Shown here in pieces: positions 1 to 8,451 of a stretch of 64,000 nucleotides of DNA. Each line of letters begins with the position of its first letter. The stretch's first letter is position 1. The stretch is from the NCBI RefSeq assembly GCF_964204645.1, contig NC_134034.1, forward strand, positions 3,194,072 through 3,258,071. Direction: 5' to 3'. Origin of the DNA: Tubulanus polymorphus. Its lineage: Eukaryota; Nemertea; Palaeonemertea; Tubulaniformes; Tubulanidae. Made by a program: the position numbers and the translations under genes. A model generated the notes under the pieces. That model made no database searches. It saw only the letters and a list, made by a program, of their open reading frames with translations, and was not told the DNA's origin.

Positions 1-221
1 ACTGTAAAATATAGATATTTATCAAATATTCTACTATCAGAAGGAGTAGAAATAACAATATTTTCACCATTTTTATTAACATTTTTATTACTTATTTTTT
101 CTTTTACAGCTTTTTTATATTCTTGTGATTTAATTCCTAATTGTCGAGACCATTCAATTTGTTTCTGAGTTCTCGGTTTTTTCTTCACAGTTAATTCCTT
201 CACTTCTTTCACTTCGCTCAT
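1..221 (-). CDS. Unknown basic protein, C-terminus beyond window
   Basis: An open frame starts at the ATG at 219-221 and runs without a stop off the left edge (73 codons visible). The start sits in the element's conserved ATAAATG context, which is why I accept it. It overlaps the 3' end of the 154-759 gene by 68 bases in another frame. The visible part is rich in lysine and arginine near the N-terminus (VKKKPRTQKQ...) and hydrophilic afterwards. A DNA-binding or core protein is possible, but I do not recognise the family. Confidence 0.55.
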   Translation of the reverse strand, partial: MSEVKEVKELTVKKKPRTQKQIEWSRQLGIKSQEYKKAVKEKISNKNVNKNGENIVISTPSDSRIFDKYLYFT

Positions 222-759
222 TTATTATAGAAATATTTTTACTTTCAATATTTGAAAATGTTATAACCCCGGTTGATAATAATGTCATAAATCCTCCTAA
301 TTGAAACGATAAATATCCAATCCATTTATTTAATTCAGTCATAACTAAATAATCATTTTTTAAATCGGAATATAATCTATTTTCATCTTCAATTGGTAGT
401 ATATAATTACATAATTTACTATAACCTTTTACTACATTTTCTGATATCGCGTCATTAATTTTAGCTGTTCTCGCGGCTTCATAAATCTTAAATAATCTAA
501 TAATTTCATCTGATTTCATTGTATCTAATTCATTATAAGTTAAATTTTTACCGACAAAATTTTTACATTTTCCAGATGCTATTAATATTTCTAATTGATG
601 TTTACAATAAAGATAATATTCATAATTATTATTTGTTGTAACATTATTTAAAGCACCATCATCTGGAGTTAATTTTGTTTCTGTTATTCCTAAATCATCT
701 AAAGTTTTTTCAATTGGAACATCACCATTTTTAGATTTTATTTTCTTTTCACCTCCCAT
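154..759 (-). CDS. Hypothetical element protein with C-terminal hydrophobic segment
   Basis: 201 codons starting at an ATG in the ATAAATG context. The protein is mostly hydrophilic and helical. A hydrophobic stretch near residues 145-168 (WIGYLSFQLGGFMTLLSTGV) could be a membrane anchor, followed by a charged Ser/Glu-rich tail. It is the first gene after the repeat-filled gap next to the packaging ATPase. No family recognised; a virion or membrane-associated accessory protein is only a guess. Confidence 0.6.
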   Translation of the reverse strand: MGGEKKIKSKNGDVPIEKTLDDLGITETKLTPDDGALNNVTTNNNYEYYLYCKHQLEILIASGKCKNFVGKNLTYNELDTMKSDEIIRLFKIYEAARTAKINDAISENVVKGYSKLCNYILPIEDENRLYSDLKNDYLVMTELNKWIGYLSFQLGGFMTLLSTGVITFSNIESKNISIINERSERSEGINCEEKTENSETN

Positions 760-784
760 TTATAAAACAAATGAAATTGGTTGT

Positions 785-1050
785 GTTGTTGCAACTAGAA
801 TTCAACTAGAATGTAACTAGAATTCAACTAGATTAACAAGCTAGTTGAAATATTGTTGTTTTTGTTTATTTCTTGTTAAATGTAGTTGATTTTTGTTCCA
901 ACTACTAACAACTAGAATTCAACTAGAATGTAACTAGAATTAAACTAGATTAACAAGCTAGTTAAAATATTGTTAAATCTATTTGATTTTTGTTACAACT
1001 ACTAATAACTAGAATTCAACTAGAATTCAACTAGATTAACAAACTAATTG
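785..1050. repeat. Iteron-like intergenic repeats (ACTAGAATTCA)
   Basis: The only sizeable gene-free gap inside the element. It holds three imperfect copies (starting near 792, 910 and 1,007) of a block built from AACTAGAATTCAACTAG and ending in TTAACAAGCTAGTT. The motif ACTAGAATTCA/ACTAGAATGTA recurs at short spacing and CTAG/AGCT palindromes punctuate it. Possible roles are a protein-binding iteron array, enhancer or origin-like site, or simply expanded spacer. Function is inference. Confidence 0.65.
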
Positions 1051-1053
1051 AAT

Positions 1054-1662
1054 TTAAATAAATTCATATTTAAATGGGTGTTGTAATCTAAATAGTAATT
1101 TTGATCTTTTAATATTTTTCAACTTATCCATATATTCATTATGTAAATCATGTGGAATAATAACATTTTCCTCAAGTGCATTTTTCATTGATTTTCTATC
1201 TTTATTGTAGAATAAAACTAGAAATCTTATATTCTCTCTAAAATCTTTCACAATTGAATTATATTTCTGATTTAAAACCCATGTTGTTATCCCAAAATGT
1301 CTCCCAGAGAAAGCTAAATAGCATAACTCACTTTCTCTAACTTTTGAATCATGTAGATTAGCACAATCATCTATAATGAATAATGTATTTGATCCTTTAT
1401 AAATATCAATTGCTATTTTAATACAATTATCTAAATTTTCTTTAACTGTTTTAGGATCTAATATAATAAATTTATTATTTCTAGTAATGTTTCTATCATA
1501 AGTTTGATTAAATTCATATGTTGGACAAAATAATACTATATTATCAAAATAGTTTTCATAAATAGCTTCTAATAAATTTAATATAAAATAAGTTTTTCCA
1601 CAATTTGTTACACCAGAAATTAACATATTATGAGGCTCAAATATGAATAATTCCTTATTCAT
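1054..1662 (-). CDS. Genome-packaging ATPase, FtsK/HerA type
   Basis: 202 codons, near the usual size for Polinton, adintovirus and virophage packaging ATPases. Walker A is GVTNCGKT at residues 17-24, Walker B is LFIIDD at about 94-99, and SGRHFGITTWVLNQ follows at about 118-131, the typical sensor/arginine region of this family. In related viruses this enzyme pumps DNA into the capsid at a vertex. Its ATG directly follows the integrase stop codon (TAA-ATG), so stop, start and promoter-like motif share the same bases. Intact by sequence. Confidence 0.9.
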   Translation of the reverse strand: MNKELFIFEPHNMLISGVTNCGKTYFILNLLEAIYENYFDNIVLFCPTYEFNQTYDRNITRNNKFIILDPKTVKENLDNCIKIAIDIYKGSNTLFIIDDCANLHDSKVRESELCYLAFSGRHFGITTWVLNQKYNSIVKDFRENIRFLVLFYNKDRKSMKNALEENVIIPHDLHNEYMDKLKNIKRSKLLFRLQHPFKYEFI

Positions 1663-2790
1663 TTATATATTTTTAATTTTACTTGATAATATCCATTCAT
1701 TAAATTTATCTGGCCATCCAACCCATTTTACTAAAGAATATTTTTTTCTTTTAATAGTTTTTGTTTTTAATACTTTTTCAATTTTATATTCTTGTTCTAG
1801 ATTTTCAGTAGTTAAACTTAATTCTTCTTCGTAAAAGTAGCCATCAACTTCTTCACCATCTAAATCTTCTAATTTATAGACATATGGTTTTGTATTTATT
1901 ACCTTTTTTATTTTATATATTTCTCTAGTAAAATTTCGATCGTATCCTTTGTCAAATATCTTTTTATACTTAGATATTCTAACATTTTGGCCAACTTTAA
2001 ATTTAGGTTCACCAAAATCATCTACAAGAAATGCTCCATATAAATTATTCCAAACAATTTCAGCATTTTCAGATTTTCTAGCATCAATAGGTTTCATTCC
2101 AATAGAAGAATGATAAGAATTATTATATCCTTCTATCAATTTTGGTAAAACATCAATCCATTTAAAAGTATTATTTGCTGTAAAATATTTCCACATTCTT
2201 GTTCTTAATGTTCTATTAAATCGTTCAACAACTGCTGCTTTTTTATCTGATTTTGTTGAAAAATATTTAATATTATGATTATCTAAGAGTTCATGAACAA
2301 GTGAATTATCAAACTCTTTTCCATCATCAAATTGTATTTTTTCTGGATTTAGTTTATCATCCGAAAGAAATTTTCTTAAAACATTTGATGTTTGTACAGC
2401 ATCTTTTCTATAAAGTGGGAAACTCCATACATAACGACTAAAAATATCAATTATATTCAATAACCACCAATAATCATCATTATCTTTCTTAACATTTTTC
2501 ATATCAATTAAATCTCCTTGCCACTGTTGATCTACATAACTAACCATAGTTTTACGAGTTTTATATTTTCTAACAATTTTTTTATGTGTTGTGTATGTTG
2601 GTTGTTCTAACATAAATTCATTTATATCTTTATATTTAACTAAATTTTGTGGGATTATCTTATCTAATTTATCTTGTTTTACTTTACACCATATATTTTT
2701 AGTAGAAGAATAAGCAACCGAACTCTCAGGGTTGTAATATAAATTTCTTAAATATTGTTCTTTAGTATTAGGAGTTTTTTTACCACCCAT
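1663..2790 (-). CDS. Retroviral-type (rve) integrase with C-terminal chromodomain
   Basis: 375 codons, intact. The rve core carries the DDE triad: D93 in QGDLID, D155 in QFDDGKEF, E189 in AVVERFNRT (spacing 33). An N-terminal zinc-binding HHCC module is not obvious. Residues ~332-375 read as a chromodomain (YKIEKVL...YSLVKWVGW...EWI). This architecture is characteristic of Polinton/Maverick integrases, which insert the element into host chromosomes; the chromodomain may guide integration to modified histones. The gene stops immediately before the ATPase ATG. It starts in TATAAATG but lacks the upstream T-tract seen at most other genes. Confidence 0.93.
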   Translation of the reverse strand: MGGKKTPNTKEQYLRNLYYNPESSVAYSSTKNIWCKVKQDKLDKIIPQNLVKYKDINEFMLEQPTYTTHKKIVRKYKTRKTMVSYVDQQWQGDLIDMKNVKKDNDDYWWLLNIIDIFSRYVWSFPLYRKDAVQTSNVLRKFLSDDKLNPEKIQFDDGKEFDNSLVHELLDNHNIKYFSTKSDKKAAVVERFNRTLRTRMWKYFTANNTFKWIDVLPKLIEGYNNSYHSSIGMKPIDARKSENAEIVWNNLYGAFLVDDFGEPKFKVGQNVRISKYKKIFDKGYDRNFTREIYKIKKVINTKPYVYKLEDLDGEEVDGYFYEEELSLTTENLEQEYKIEKVLKTKTIKRKKYSLVKWVGWPDKFNEWILSSKIKNI

Positions 2791-2820
2791 TTATATATCC
2801 TTAATTTTAACTTTATATTT

Positions 2821-4068
2821 CTAATATTGAATACTATCTAATTGTGAATTTACAATATTTAATTGCGCGTCAGATATAATATAAATGTGCATTTTAAAAT
2901 TTTTGATTCCTTTATTCTTTGTCATGAATAATTGTATTCCATCTTTAGTGTTTTGTAGTTTTTTTCCAGAACCATGTAATGAATTATCTTCTGTTGTTCT
3001 AAAATCTAACCATAATGCATATTTATTACCGGTATAATAATCAATTTGATTAATATTACAATTTTCAAATGATTTTACTTTTTCATTCATAAAATGTTTT
3101 CTAATTTCTGGCCATTGATCAATCATTCTCATTCCTTGGCAAAATATTGTATTCGCTATTCCTTCGATAGTTATTTCTACTTTTGTTATTTCAGGATTAT
3201 AATAATTGTCAACATTTATTGCGCCATTAGTATACGTTCCAATGGTAAAAAATATTAATATACCTTTAATAGATCTTCTAGGAAAGTTAATATTCTCATT
3301 AATTATTTCATCATTTGCATTAATAGTTACAGTTTTAAATTTATCAATATAATCATATAATAATGAAAACCCTTGATTGTATTGAGTTTGAATTATACTT
3401 GAAATATTTTCATCAGTTACTGTATCATATTCTAAACATATATTCGATAATTTATAACTCATATCTTTAACAACGCTAGATAATACAATTTCATTTACAG
3501 GAGCAAATGTTATCTCAAATATAATATCTTCTTGAATTGCGTATTTATATAAAGGTGCATTATTATTTATCAATTCAAAGTCTAATGGAATTTTATATTT
3601 GCTTCCATAAATCTTTTTAATCAAATTATCTACGCCATTATTTACTACTGCGTTATTGGCTTCAGATCTTAATTTATTTTGGTTTTCTGATTGAATTCCT
3701 TGAAATATCATATTATTTCTATTTTCTTTAGTTAACCATAAATCTTTATAATGTGAAAATAAATTATAATCATCTAATGAGAAAACTGTTTCCGGACCAA
3801 TCTTTATTGTTAATTTTTTAATCAAATATCTTCCAACATTATCAACAACATAATTATTATTATTACCGATTACTTTTATATCAGCTGATAAATAAATACT
3901 GTTTGGAACATAAAAAGTATTTTGTGTTAATCTAGGAATTCTAACATATAAAGTTTCATCGGGATTAATATTTGAAGGGTTATGAGTAATTATATGATGT
4001 GATCTTTCTGCTTTAATAGCATTAGATATTCTATGATTCTTCGAAGGACTTATATAACTCCCACTCAT
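2821..4068 (-). CDS. Probable major capsid protein (double jelly-roll, hexon-like)
   Basis: 415 codons, intact. The sequence is beta-rich and acidic. Its N-terminal pattern (TLYVRIPRLTQNTFYVPNS) and the segments LKLTIKIG-like, YKDLWLT and GIQSENQNKLRSEA match a conserved protein I recall from adinto-/Polinton-like elements of invertebrates, assigned there to the hexon-like major capsid. Its place between integrase/ATPase and other structural genes agrees. No signal peptide or membrane segment. The start is in TAAATAAATG with a T7 tract upstream. Assignment rests on remembered family resemblance; a structure prediction showing two stacked jelly rolls would settle it. Confidence 0.65.
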   Translation of the reverse strand: MSGSYISPSKNHRISNAIKAERSHHIITHNPSNINPDETLYVRIPRLTQNTFYVPNSIYLSADIKVIGNNNNYVVDNVGRYLIKKLTIKIGPETVFSLDDYNLFSHYKDLWLTKENRNNMIFQGIQSENQNKLRSEANNAVVNNGVDNLIKKIYGSKYKIPLDFELINNNAPLYKYAIQEDIIFEITFAPVNEIVLSSVVKDMSYKLSNICLEYDTVTDENISSIIQTQYNQGFSLLYDYIDKFKTVTINANDEIINENINFPRRSIKGILIFFTIGTYTNGAINVDNYYNPEITKVEITIEGIANTIFCQGMRMIDQWPEIRKHFMNEKVKSFENCNINQIDYYTGNKYALWLDFRTTEDNSLHGSGKKLQNTKDGIQLFMTKNKGIKNFKMHIYIISDAQLNIVNSQLDSIQY

Positions 4069-4088
4069 TTATTTAACAAAAAAATTAA

Positions 4089-5528
4089 TTATTTATTTTT
4101 TGATATCATATTTACTAAACCAAAAATAATAGCACTTACAACTGTAATTAAAAATAAAATAATATGTTCAGCAGCAAAGTTAAGAATATTCCCAGCAGAT
4201 TTCAATATAAAACCAACAATTGATGCAATAACTCCTGGCAATGCTGCAGCAGATTTTTTAGATAGTTCCCATAAATATTTTGCTAATTTCTTTAAACCAT
4301 CCTTAACTTTATCTTGTACAGAATTATTACCTGGAGGTTTATCTGGTTTATTGGGAGTGGGAGTAGGAGTAGATTTCAAAACATTTGATATTGCTAAACC
4401 AATTGTTGTAAATACCATAGTTACAGCTGTTAGAATTGAAAGAATTGTTATTCCTTCTAATTTAAATAATAACTTCATCCTGTCTTTTAATGATATTTCA
4501 GAATTTGGTTTAATCAACAAATCTTTAAAAATAACTTTTAATCTATTAATATTATAATCATATGATTTTAACAATAATTTAATTTCTTCTTTTTGTAATT
4601 CTATGTTATATTCTAAATCATCTTTTTCTTTTTCTAAACGTAATTCTTTTTGCCTATATTCTATTTCATCAATTACTTGATGATCTAAATCAGACTTTAA
4701 TTGTTCTATTTCTTTATTTTTATCAGTTAATTCTTTTTCTAAAGTTCTAATTTTAAAATCTCTTATACTTTTATTATGTGCAATTTTATCAGATGCAAGT
4801 CTTATACTAATAATTTCTCTAATTGCTTTATCAGAAAATATATCTAAATCTTCTAATTCTTGATCTGTTGCATCAAGTAATCCATTCGGTAAAAGTTTTT
4901 CAATTGGAACTTTATTTGATTTAAGTTTACTATTTTTGGAAGTTATATTCTGTTCAGAAGTTGTTTCTGTTTCTGATTTCTTTTTGATTATTTCAAATAA
5001 TTCATTAATTCTTTGTTTAAATACATCTATATTATCATCTATTTCTTTTTGTGTAACATCAGTTATTTCATTACTATTACTTATTATTTTAATTCTATCT
5101 GGTTTTAATTTTTCTAAAGTTGATTCTGATAATATTTTATTTTTATTATTTTTATAAGTGATATCAATATAATAATCACCTTTCAAACGATAATAACATT
5201 TACCATTATCTAAAAATTTTAATTGATCTGCTAAAAGTCCAACGTCTTCATCATTTATGTTAAAATTAGATTTTTCAATTAAATCTTCTAATTTAGGTAT
5301 TTTGTTTAAATTATCTAAATCTTGTTTTACTAAATCTGGGTCAAAATTTTCAGGATTTAATTGTGATTCAGCATTTTTAATATAATCAGGCATATTTAAA
5401 TTATTGTTATATTCTGGTTCATTACCATCATTAAAACTTGTTTCATCAAAATCAGGTGGTTGTTCATCAGTTATATCAGGTTCATCAAAAGGATCCATTC
5501 CAATATCTTCTCCACCTTCTACATCCAT
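4089..5528 (-). CDS. Large coiled-coil membrane protein, structural candidate
   Basis: 479 codons. Order of features: acidic D/E/P-rich N-terminus (1-45), mixed region, long charged coiled coil (about 250-325), hydrophobic segment (about 358-382), proline/threonine linker (385-400), then an amphipathic and hydrophobic C-terminal module (about 410-475) with AAALPGVIASIVGFIL and a final probable transmembrane helix. Proteins with this coiled-coil plus Pro-linker plus hydrophobic tail layout sit next to the capsid gene in related invertebrate elements. A fiber, penetration or membrane-remodelling role is possible but unproven. Confidence 0.6.
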   Translation of the reverse strand: MDVEGGEDIGMDPFDEPDITDEQPPDFDETSFNDGNEPEYNNNLNMPDYIKNAESQLNPENFDPDLVKQDLDNLNKIPKLEDLIEKSNFNINDEDVGLLADQLKFLDNGKCYYRLKGDYYIDITYKNNKNKILSESTLEKLKPDRIKIISNSNEITDVTQKEIDDNIDVFKQRINELFEIIKKKSETETTSEQNITSKNSKLKSNKVPIEKLLPNGLLDATDQELEDLDIFSDKAIREIISIRLASDKIAHNKSIRDFKIRTLEKELTDKNKEIEQLKSDLDHQVIDEIEYRQKELRLEKEKDDLEYNIELQKEEIKLLLKSYDYNINRLKVIFKDLLIKPNSEISLKDRMKLLFKLEGITILSILTAVTMVFTTIGLAISNVLKSTPTPTPNKPDKPPGNNSVQDKVKDGLKKLAKYLWELSKKSAAALPGVIASIVGFILKSAGNILNFAAEHIILFLITVVSAIIFGLVNMISKNK

Positions 5529-5544
5529 TTATATAATAAAAAAA

Positions 5545-6129
5545 TTAAAATTTAAGATATAATATTCCTCCTATAACAATTCCTATACAAGTTATAGCTA
5601 ATTTAGTATTTTCATGGGATTTATTATCATCATTTAGTTTAATTATATCATGTTGAATTTTATCAGTTTTTATATCTTCTGATGTATTGTAATCTTTTAT
5701 TTTAGAATCATTATTTAATTTAATATTATTAGTTTTAGTTTCTGTTGATTGAATATGTTTTTTATTTTTTTCACCTTCCATTAATTTTAGAGCAGTAATA
5801 ATCTTTTTATTTATATCATTCAATCCAAATGAATTATTTATTGTTGCAGTTTTAATTAGATTATTATAACCAATTATATTTCCCATCTTTAATACTAAAT
5901 CATTAGAAATAATTAATAGATTAGGGCCTATACAATAATTAAGTCTTACATGAGATTTATCTAAATAATTTTGATATCTTATAATGTTTTCTGGAATCGA
6001 TCTATTTTTATCATCATGTATGGAATCTTCAAATAATACTTTAAATTGTTTTTGTGTATCGAATGATGTATTCAAATTTCCAATTATCGGTGATCTTGTT
6101 TCAACTTGCGCACCTAGAATACAAATCAA
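5545..6129 (-). CDS. Hypothetical protein with C-terminal membrane anchor; start codon not visible
   Basis: An open frame of ~194 codons from the codon at 6,127-6,129 (TTG) to a stop at 5,545. The frame is open upstream only to a TAA at 6,169-6,171, with no ATG in between. The ATAAATG box found at almost all other starts is absent, though an ATAAATC sequence is present in another frame. So the start codon has been lost, or a non-ATG start is used. The body contains a conserved-looking N-terminal half (ETRSPIIGNL, ENIIRYQNYL, RLNYCIGPNLL), an Asn/Lys-rich linker and a final hydrophobic helix (ITCIGIVIGGILYLKF). Family unknown. Confidence 0.5.
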   Translation of the reverse strand: MICILGAQVETRSPIIGNLNTSFDTQKQFKVLFEDSIHDDKNRSIPENIIRYQNYLDKSHVRLNYCIGPNLLIISNDLVLKMGNIIGYNNLIKTATINNSFGLNDINKKIITALKLMEGEKNKKHIQSTETKTNNIKLNNDSKIKDYNTSEDIKTDKIQHDIIKLNDDNKSHENTKLAITCIGIVIGGILYLKF

Positions 6130-6184
6130 ATAAATTCTAATAGATTGATTTATTCTTTCTATACCTGATTAAGTAAAACCTTCA

Positions 6185-6934
6185 CTATTTTCTAAAATAA
6201 AAAAAAACCCAACCATTATTGTTTTCTTGTTTTAAATGATCATAAAATTTCGGCAATTTATTGAAATTTAATGTTTCTAAATCCTTAGTTTCTATTTTAC
6301 CATAACCTAATTTATTATTATAGATATTATAAAAACTATTAGATGGTATGGGAAGTGCACAATATTCTGCAATCTTTTTAGGGCAAGGAAGTGATCTTAT
6401 TGTTCCAATTTTTGTTCTAAAATCAGAATTATTTATATCTATATTAAATTCATTACAAATCTTATAAAACTTTGATAAATTAATATTATTATCTAATTCT
6501 TTGAAATACCTAGATCCTGGTAAAGCGCACTCTAATTCATTTAATATTATTCTGATTTGAAAGTATGTATGAAATCTAAATAAACTTTGAATTAATTTAT
6601 ATTTAGAATTATTCAAATGATCATTCCAACTAATTCCACATCCTGTTGTTGCACAATAAACAGCAAAATTTAATTGATTCTGCCAATACTTCATATTAGA
6701 TTTTAATAACCATTGTTTTTCATCTTTCAATTTTTTAAAATTAATTAAATATACATGAAATATATTTTCCATCTTTGCATTAAAATTATTAGTTTCAGTA
6801 ACATAAATTTCTAAATTAGTTAATGAATCTAAAACTTCATTTCTATATGTAATATCTTTATTAAAATCTATTGCTGGAATATTATATTTAATTGATTTAT
6901 TATATTGGAAAGCTTTTGGAAAACTATCTACCAT
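6185..6934 (-). CDS. Conserved hypothetical element protein
   Basis: 249 codons, intact, starting in TATATAAATG with an upstream T7 tract. The protein is aromatic-rich. Its central block (NFAVYCATTGCGISWNDH, then FHTYFQIRIILNELECALPG) looks like a widespread uncharacterised protein of cnidarian and other invertebrate Polinton-like elements. It has no transmembrane segment and no catalytic motif I recognise. Position among structural genes suggests a virion or assembly role. Confidence 0.55.
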   Translation of the reverse strand: MVDSFPKAFQYNKSIKYNIPAIDFNKDITYRNEVLDSLTNLEIYVTETNNFNAKMENIFHVYLINFKKLKDEKQWLLKSNMKYWQNQLNFAVYCATTGCGISWNDHLNNSKYKLIQSLFRFHTYFQIRIILNELECALPGSRYFKELDNNINLSKFYKICNEFNIDINNSDFRTKIGTIRSLPCPKKIAEYCALPIPSNSFYNIYNNKLGYGKIETKDLETLNFNKLPKFYDHLKQENNNGWVFFYFRK

Positions 6935-6951
6935 TTATATATTTAAAAAAA

Positions 6952-7386
6952 TTAATAATTTATTAATTCTTTTAATAATTTATCTTGTTCTTCAACTGTT
7001 ATATGACCATTTAAACTTATTATATAATCTAGTGTGTTCTTTAATTTATTAATTTCTTTTATATTAGATTTTATTTTTTCTTTATTACTTTTTATATTTA
7101 ATTTTGAACTTATACCAGTTAAAACACTTGAACTTAATCCTAATACACCAATTGATATAGCTAAAGGTGTTAATGGGCTGAATATTGCTAGAAATGTTAT
7201 TACAGAACTAATTGTAACCGAACCACTTATAATCAAATAATATATAATTTTACTTTTTAAATATTTTTTCTTTTTTATCTTTAAGTCACTTTCAAATTCT
7301 TATATTTGTTTTTCTAAATATGTTTTTAATTTAGTTTTATTTATATCATGAGGAATAATATCAATACTATCAACTTTATCTTCCAT
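6952..7386 (-). pseudogene. Small membrane-protein gene interrupted by an in-frame TAA
   Basis: A frame starts at the ATG 7,384-7,386 in the element's TAAATAAATG context with an upstream T-tract. It reads 28 codons, hits TAA at 7,300-7,302, and then continues open in the same frame to 6,952. The downstream part encodes a basic stretch, two adjoining hydrophobic helices and a charged coiled tail. With promoter-like start and same-frame continuation, this is best read as one ~144-codon gene with a nonsense mutation. Alternatives are readthrough, or a sequencing error. Function unknown. Confidence 0.6.
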
Positions 7387-7405
7387 TTATTTAGAATAAA
7401 AATTA

Positions 7406-7828
7406 CTAATTAGTAAATTTATAAGCAACAAATATAACAATAACTGTTCCACCTAAAATCCATATTATTTCATATTTCTGTTGTTCTTTACTTGGGGTAT
7501 AATAATCTGATAATTTAGGTTTGTATAGATGTAATTTTTCTTTATTTGTTACTGCGTTATATAAACTCATTGCATCATCAACTGATTGAAAATCTCTATG
7601 TGAAATCTTCTGATCATATAATTCTTTATTGATGTAATCCATATAGTTTTGTCTCTTTTTTCTATATTCTTCTGCAGCTTTATTGTATTTCTCTAACGCT
7701 AAGTTATGTCTTCTTTGTTCTCCTAATGAACTATTTTTATCAATATGTTTAAATAAATAACCACCACCAGTAAATGCTAAAGCGTTAACAATTGCCGATC
7801 CTATAATAGTTATAATTGCAGAAGCCAT
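7406..7828 (-). CDS. Small two-helix membrane protein of the element
   Basis: 140 codons, intact. An N-terminal hydrophobic segment (IITIIGSAIVNALAFTGGGYLF) is followed by a charged helical region (RRHNLALEKYNKAAEEYRKKR) and a C-terminal transmembrane helix (IIWILGGTVIVIFVAYKF). A similar protein occurs in related invertebrate elements, but I know no function. A minor virion membrane or vertex component is possible. Confidence 0.6.
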   Translation of the reverse strand: MASAIITIIGSAIVNALAFTGGGYLFKHIDKNSSLGEQRRHNLALEKYNKAAEEYRKKRQNYMDYINKELYDQKISHRDFQSVDDAMSLYNAVTNKEKLHLYKPKLSDYYTPSKEQQKYEIIWILGGTVIVIFVAYKFTN

Positions 7829-7853
7829 TTATTTAACAAAAAAAATTACACAT

Positions 7854-8075
7854 TTATATGGGAGGAATATATTTTTGTTTTTCCAAATAATCAATTGTTA
7901 AATTAGATAAAGTAACCGCTAATGTTAATTTCAAAATATCATTGATATCAAATCTATCAACATTAACATTTCCCATTTTGAATACTTTTTTTAATACCAT
8001 TGAATAACCAACCGTTCCAACTGATAGTAAGGCACCATTATATAATCCAGTTATTATCCACTTATTATCACTCAT
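7854..8075 (-). CDS. 73-residue hydrophobic hypothetical protein
   Basis: Short intact ORF starting in TAAATAAATG immediately after the stop codon of the upstream gene (TAA-ATG junction at 8,076/8,075). The N-terminal third is hydrophobic (GLYNGALLSVGTVGYSMVL), and a second moderately hydrophobic helix follows. Promoter-like context and tight packing support it as a real gene. No family recognised. Confidence 0.5.
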   Translation of the reverse strand: MSDNKWIITGLYNGALLSVGTVGYSMVLKKVFKMGNVNVDRFDINDILKLTLAVTLSNLTIDYLEKQKYIPPI

Positions 8076-8435
8076 TTATTTATCAAAAAAATTACTATCT
8101 TCAAAATATTTAGTTAACTTATTTATGATTAATTCAACATGTATTTTATTACTAGTTTTATGATTATCATATATTTTGGATAATATGTTTTTAATATCAT
8201 CGATGATAAAATCTTCATCTAATTCATAAAATCTTAAAGATTCTCTAATTAAATTAGTAATCTTTTCTACATTTAAAGTTTCTTTATCAATTGTTGTTTC
8301 ATACTCAAATGTTGTTTCATTAGAAAATGCAATATTTTTGATATGTGTTATTACATCATTAATGTTAAATTTCATTTCTTTCTCACGTTTAAAATCAAAC
8401 CCAAAACATATACTCGGTCCAACAGTTATATTCAT
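8076..8435 (-). CDS. 119-residue soluble hypothetical protein
   Basis: Intact ORF whose ATG lies in TATATAAATG with AGTAATTTTT upstream. Predicted soluble, helical and acidic, with no hydrophobic segments. Its stop TAA forms the first three bases of the TAAATG at the next gene. No recognisable domain. Confidence 0.5.
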   Translation of the reverse strand: MNITVGPSICFGFDFKREKEMKFNINDVITHIKNIAFSNETTFEYETTIDKETLNVEKITNLIRESLRFYELDEDFIIDDIKNILSKIYDNHKTSNKIHVELIINKLTKYFEDSNFFDK

Positions 8436-8451
8436 TTATATAGGTGAAAAA

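Noticed and set aside
154-759. Adenain-like protease of the element
   Set aside because: No His-Asp/Glu-Cys arrangement visible in this or other unassigned ORFs; the protease may lie outside the window.
4033-4557. Plus-strand ORF across the capsid and coiled-coil genes
   Set aside because: Antisense to two supported genes, with no domain and no box at its start.
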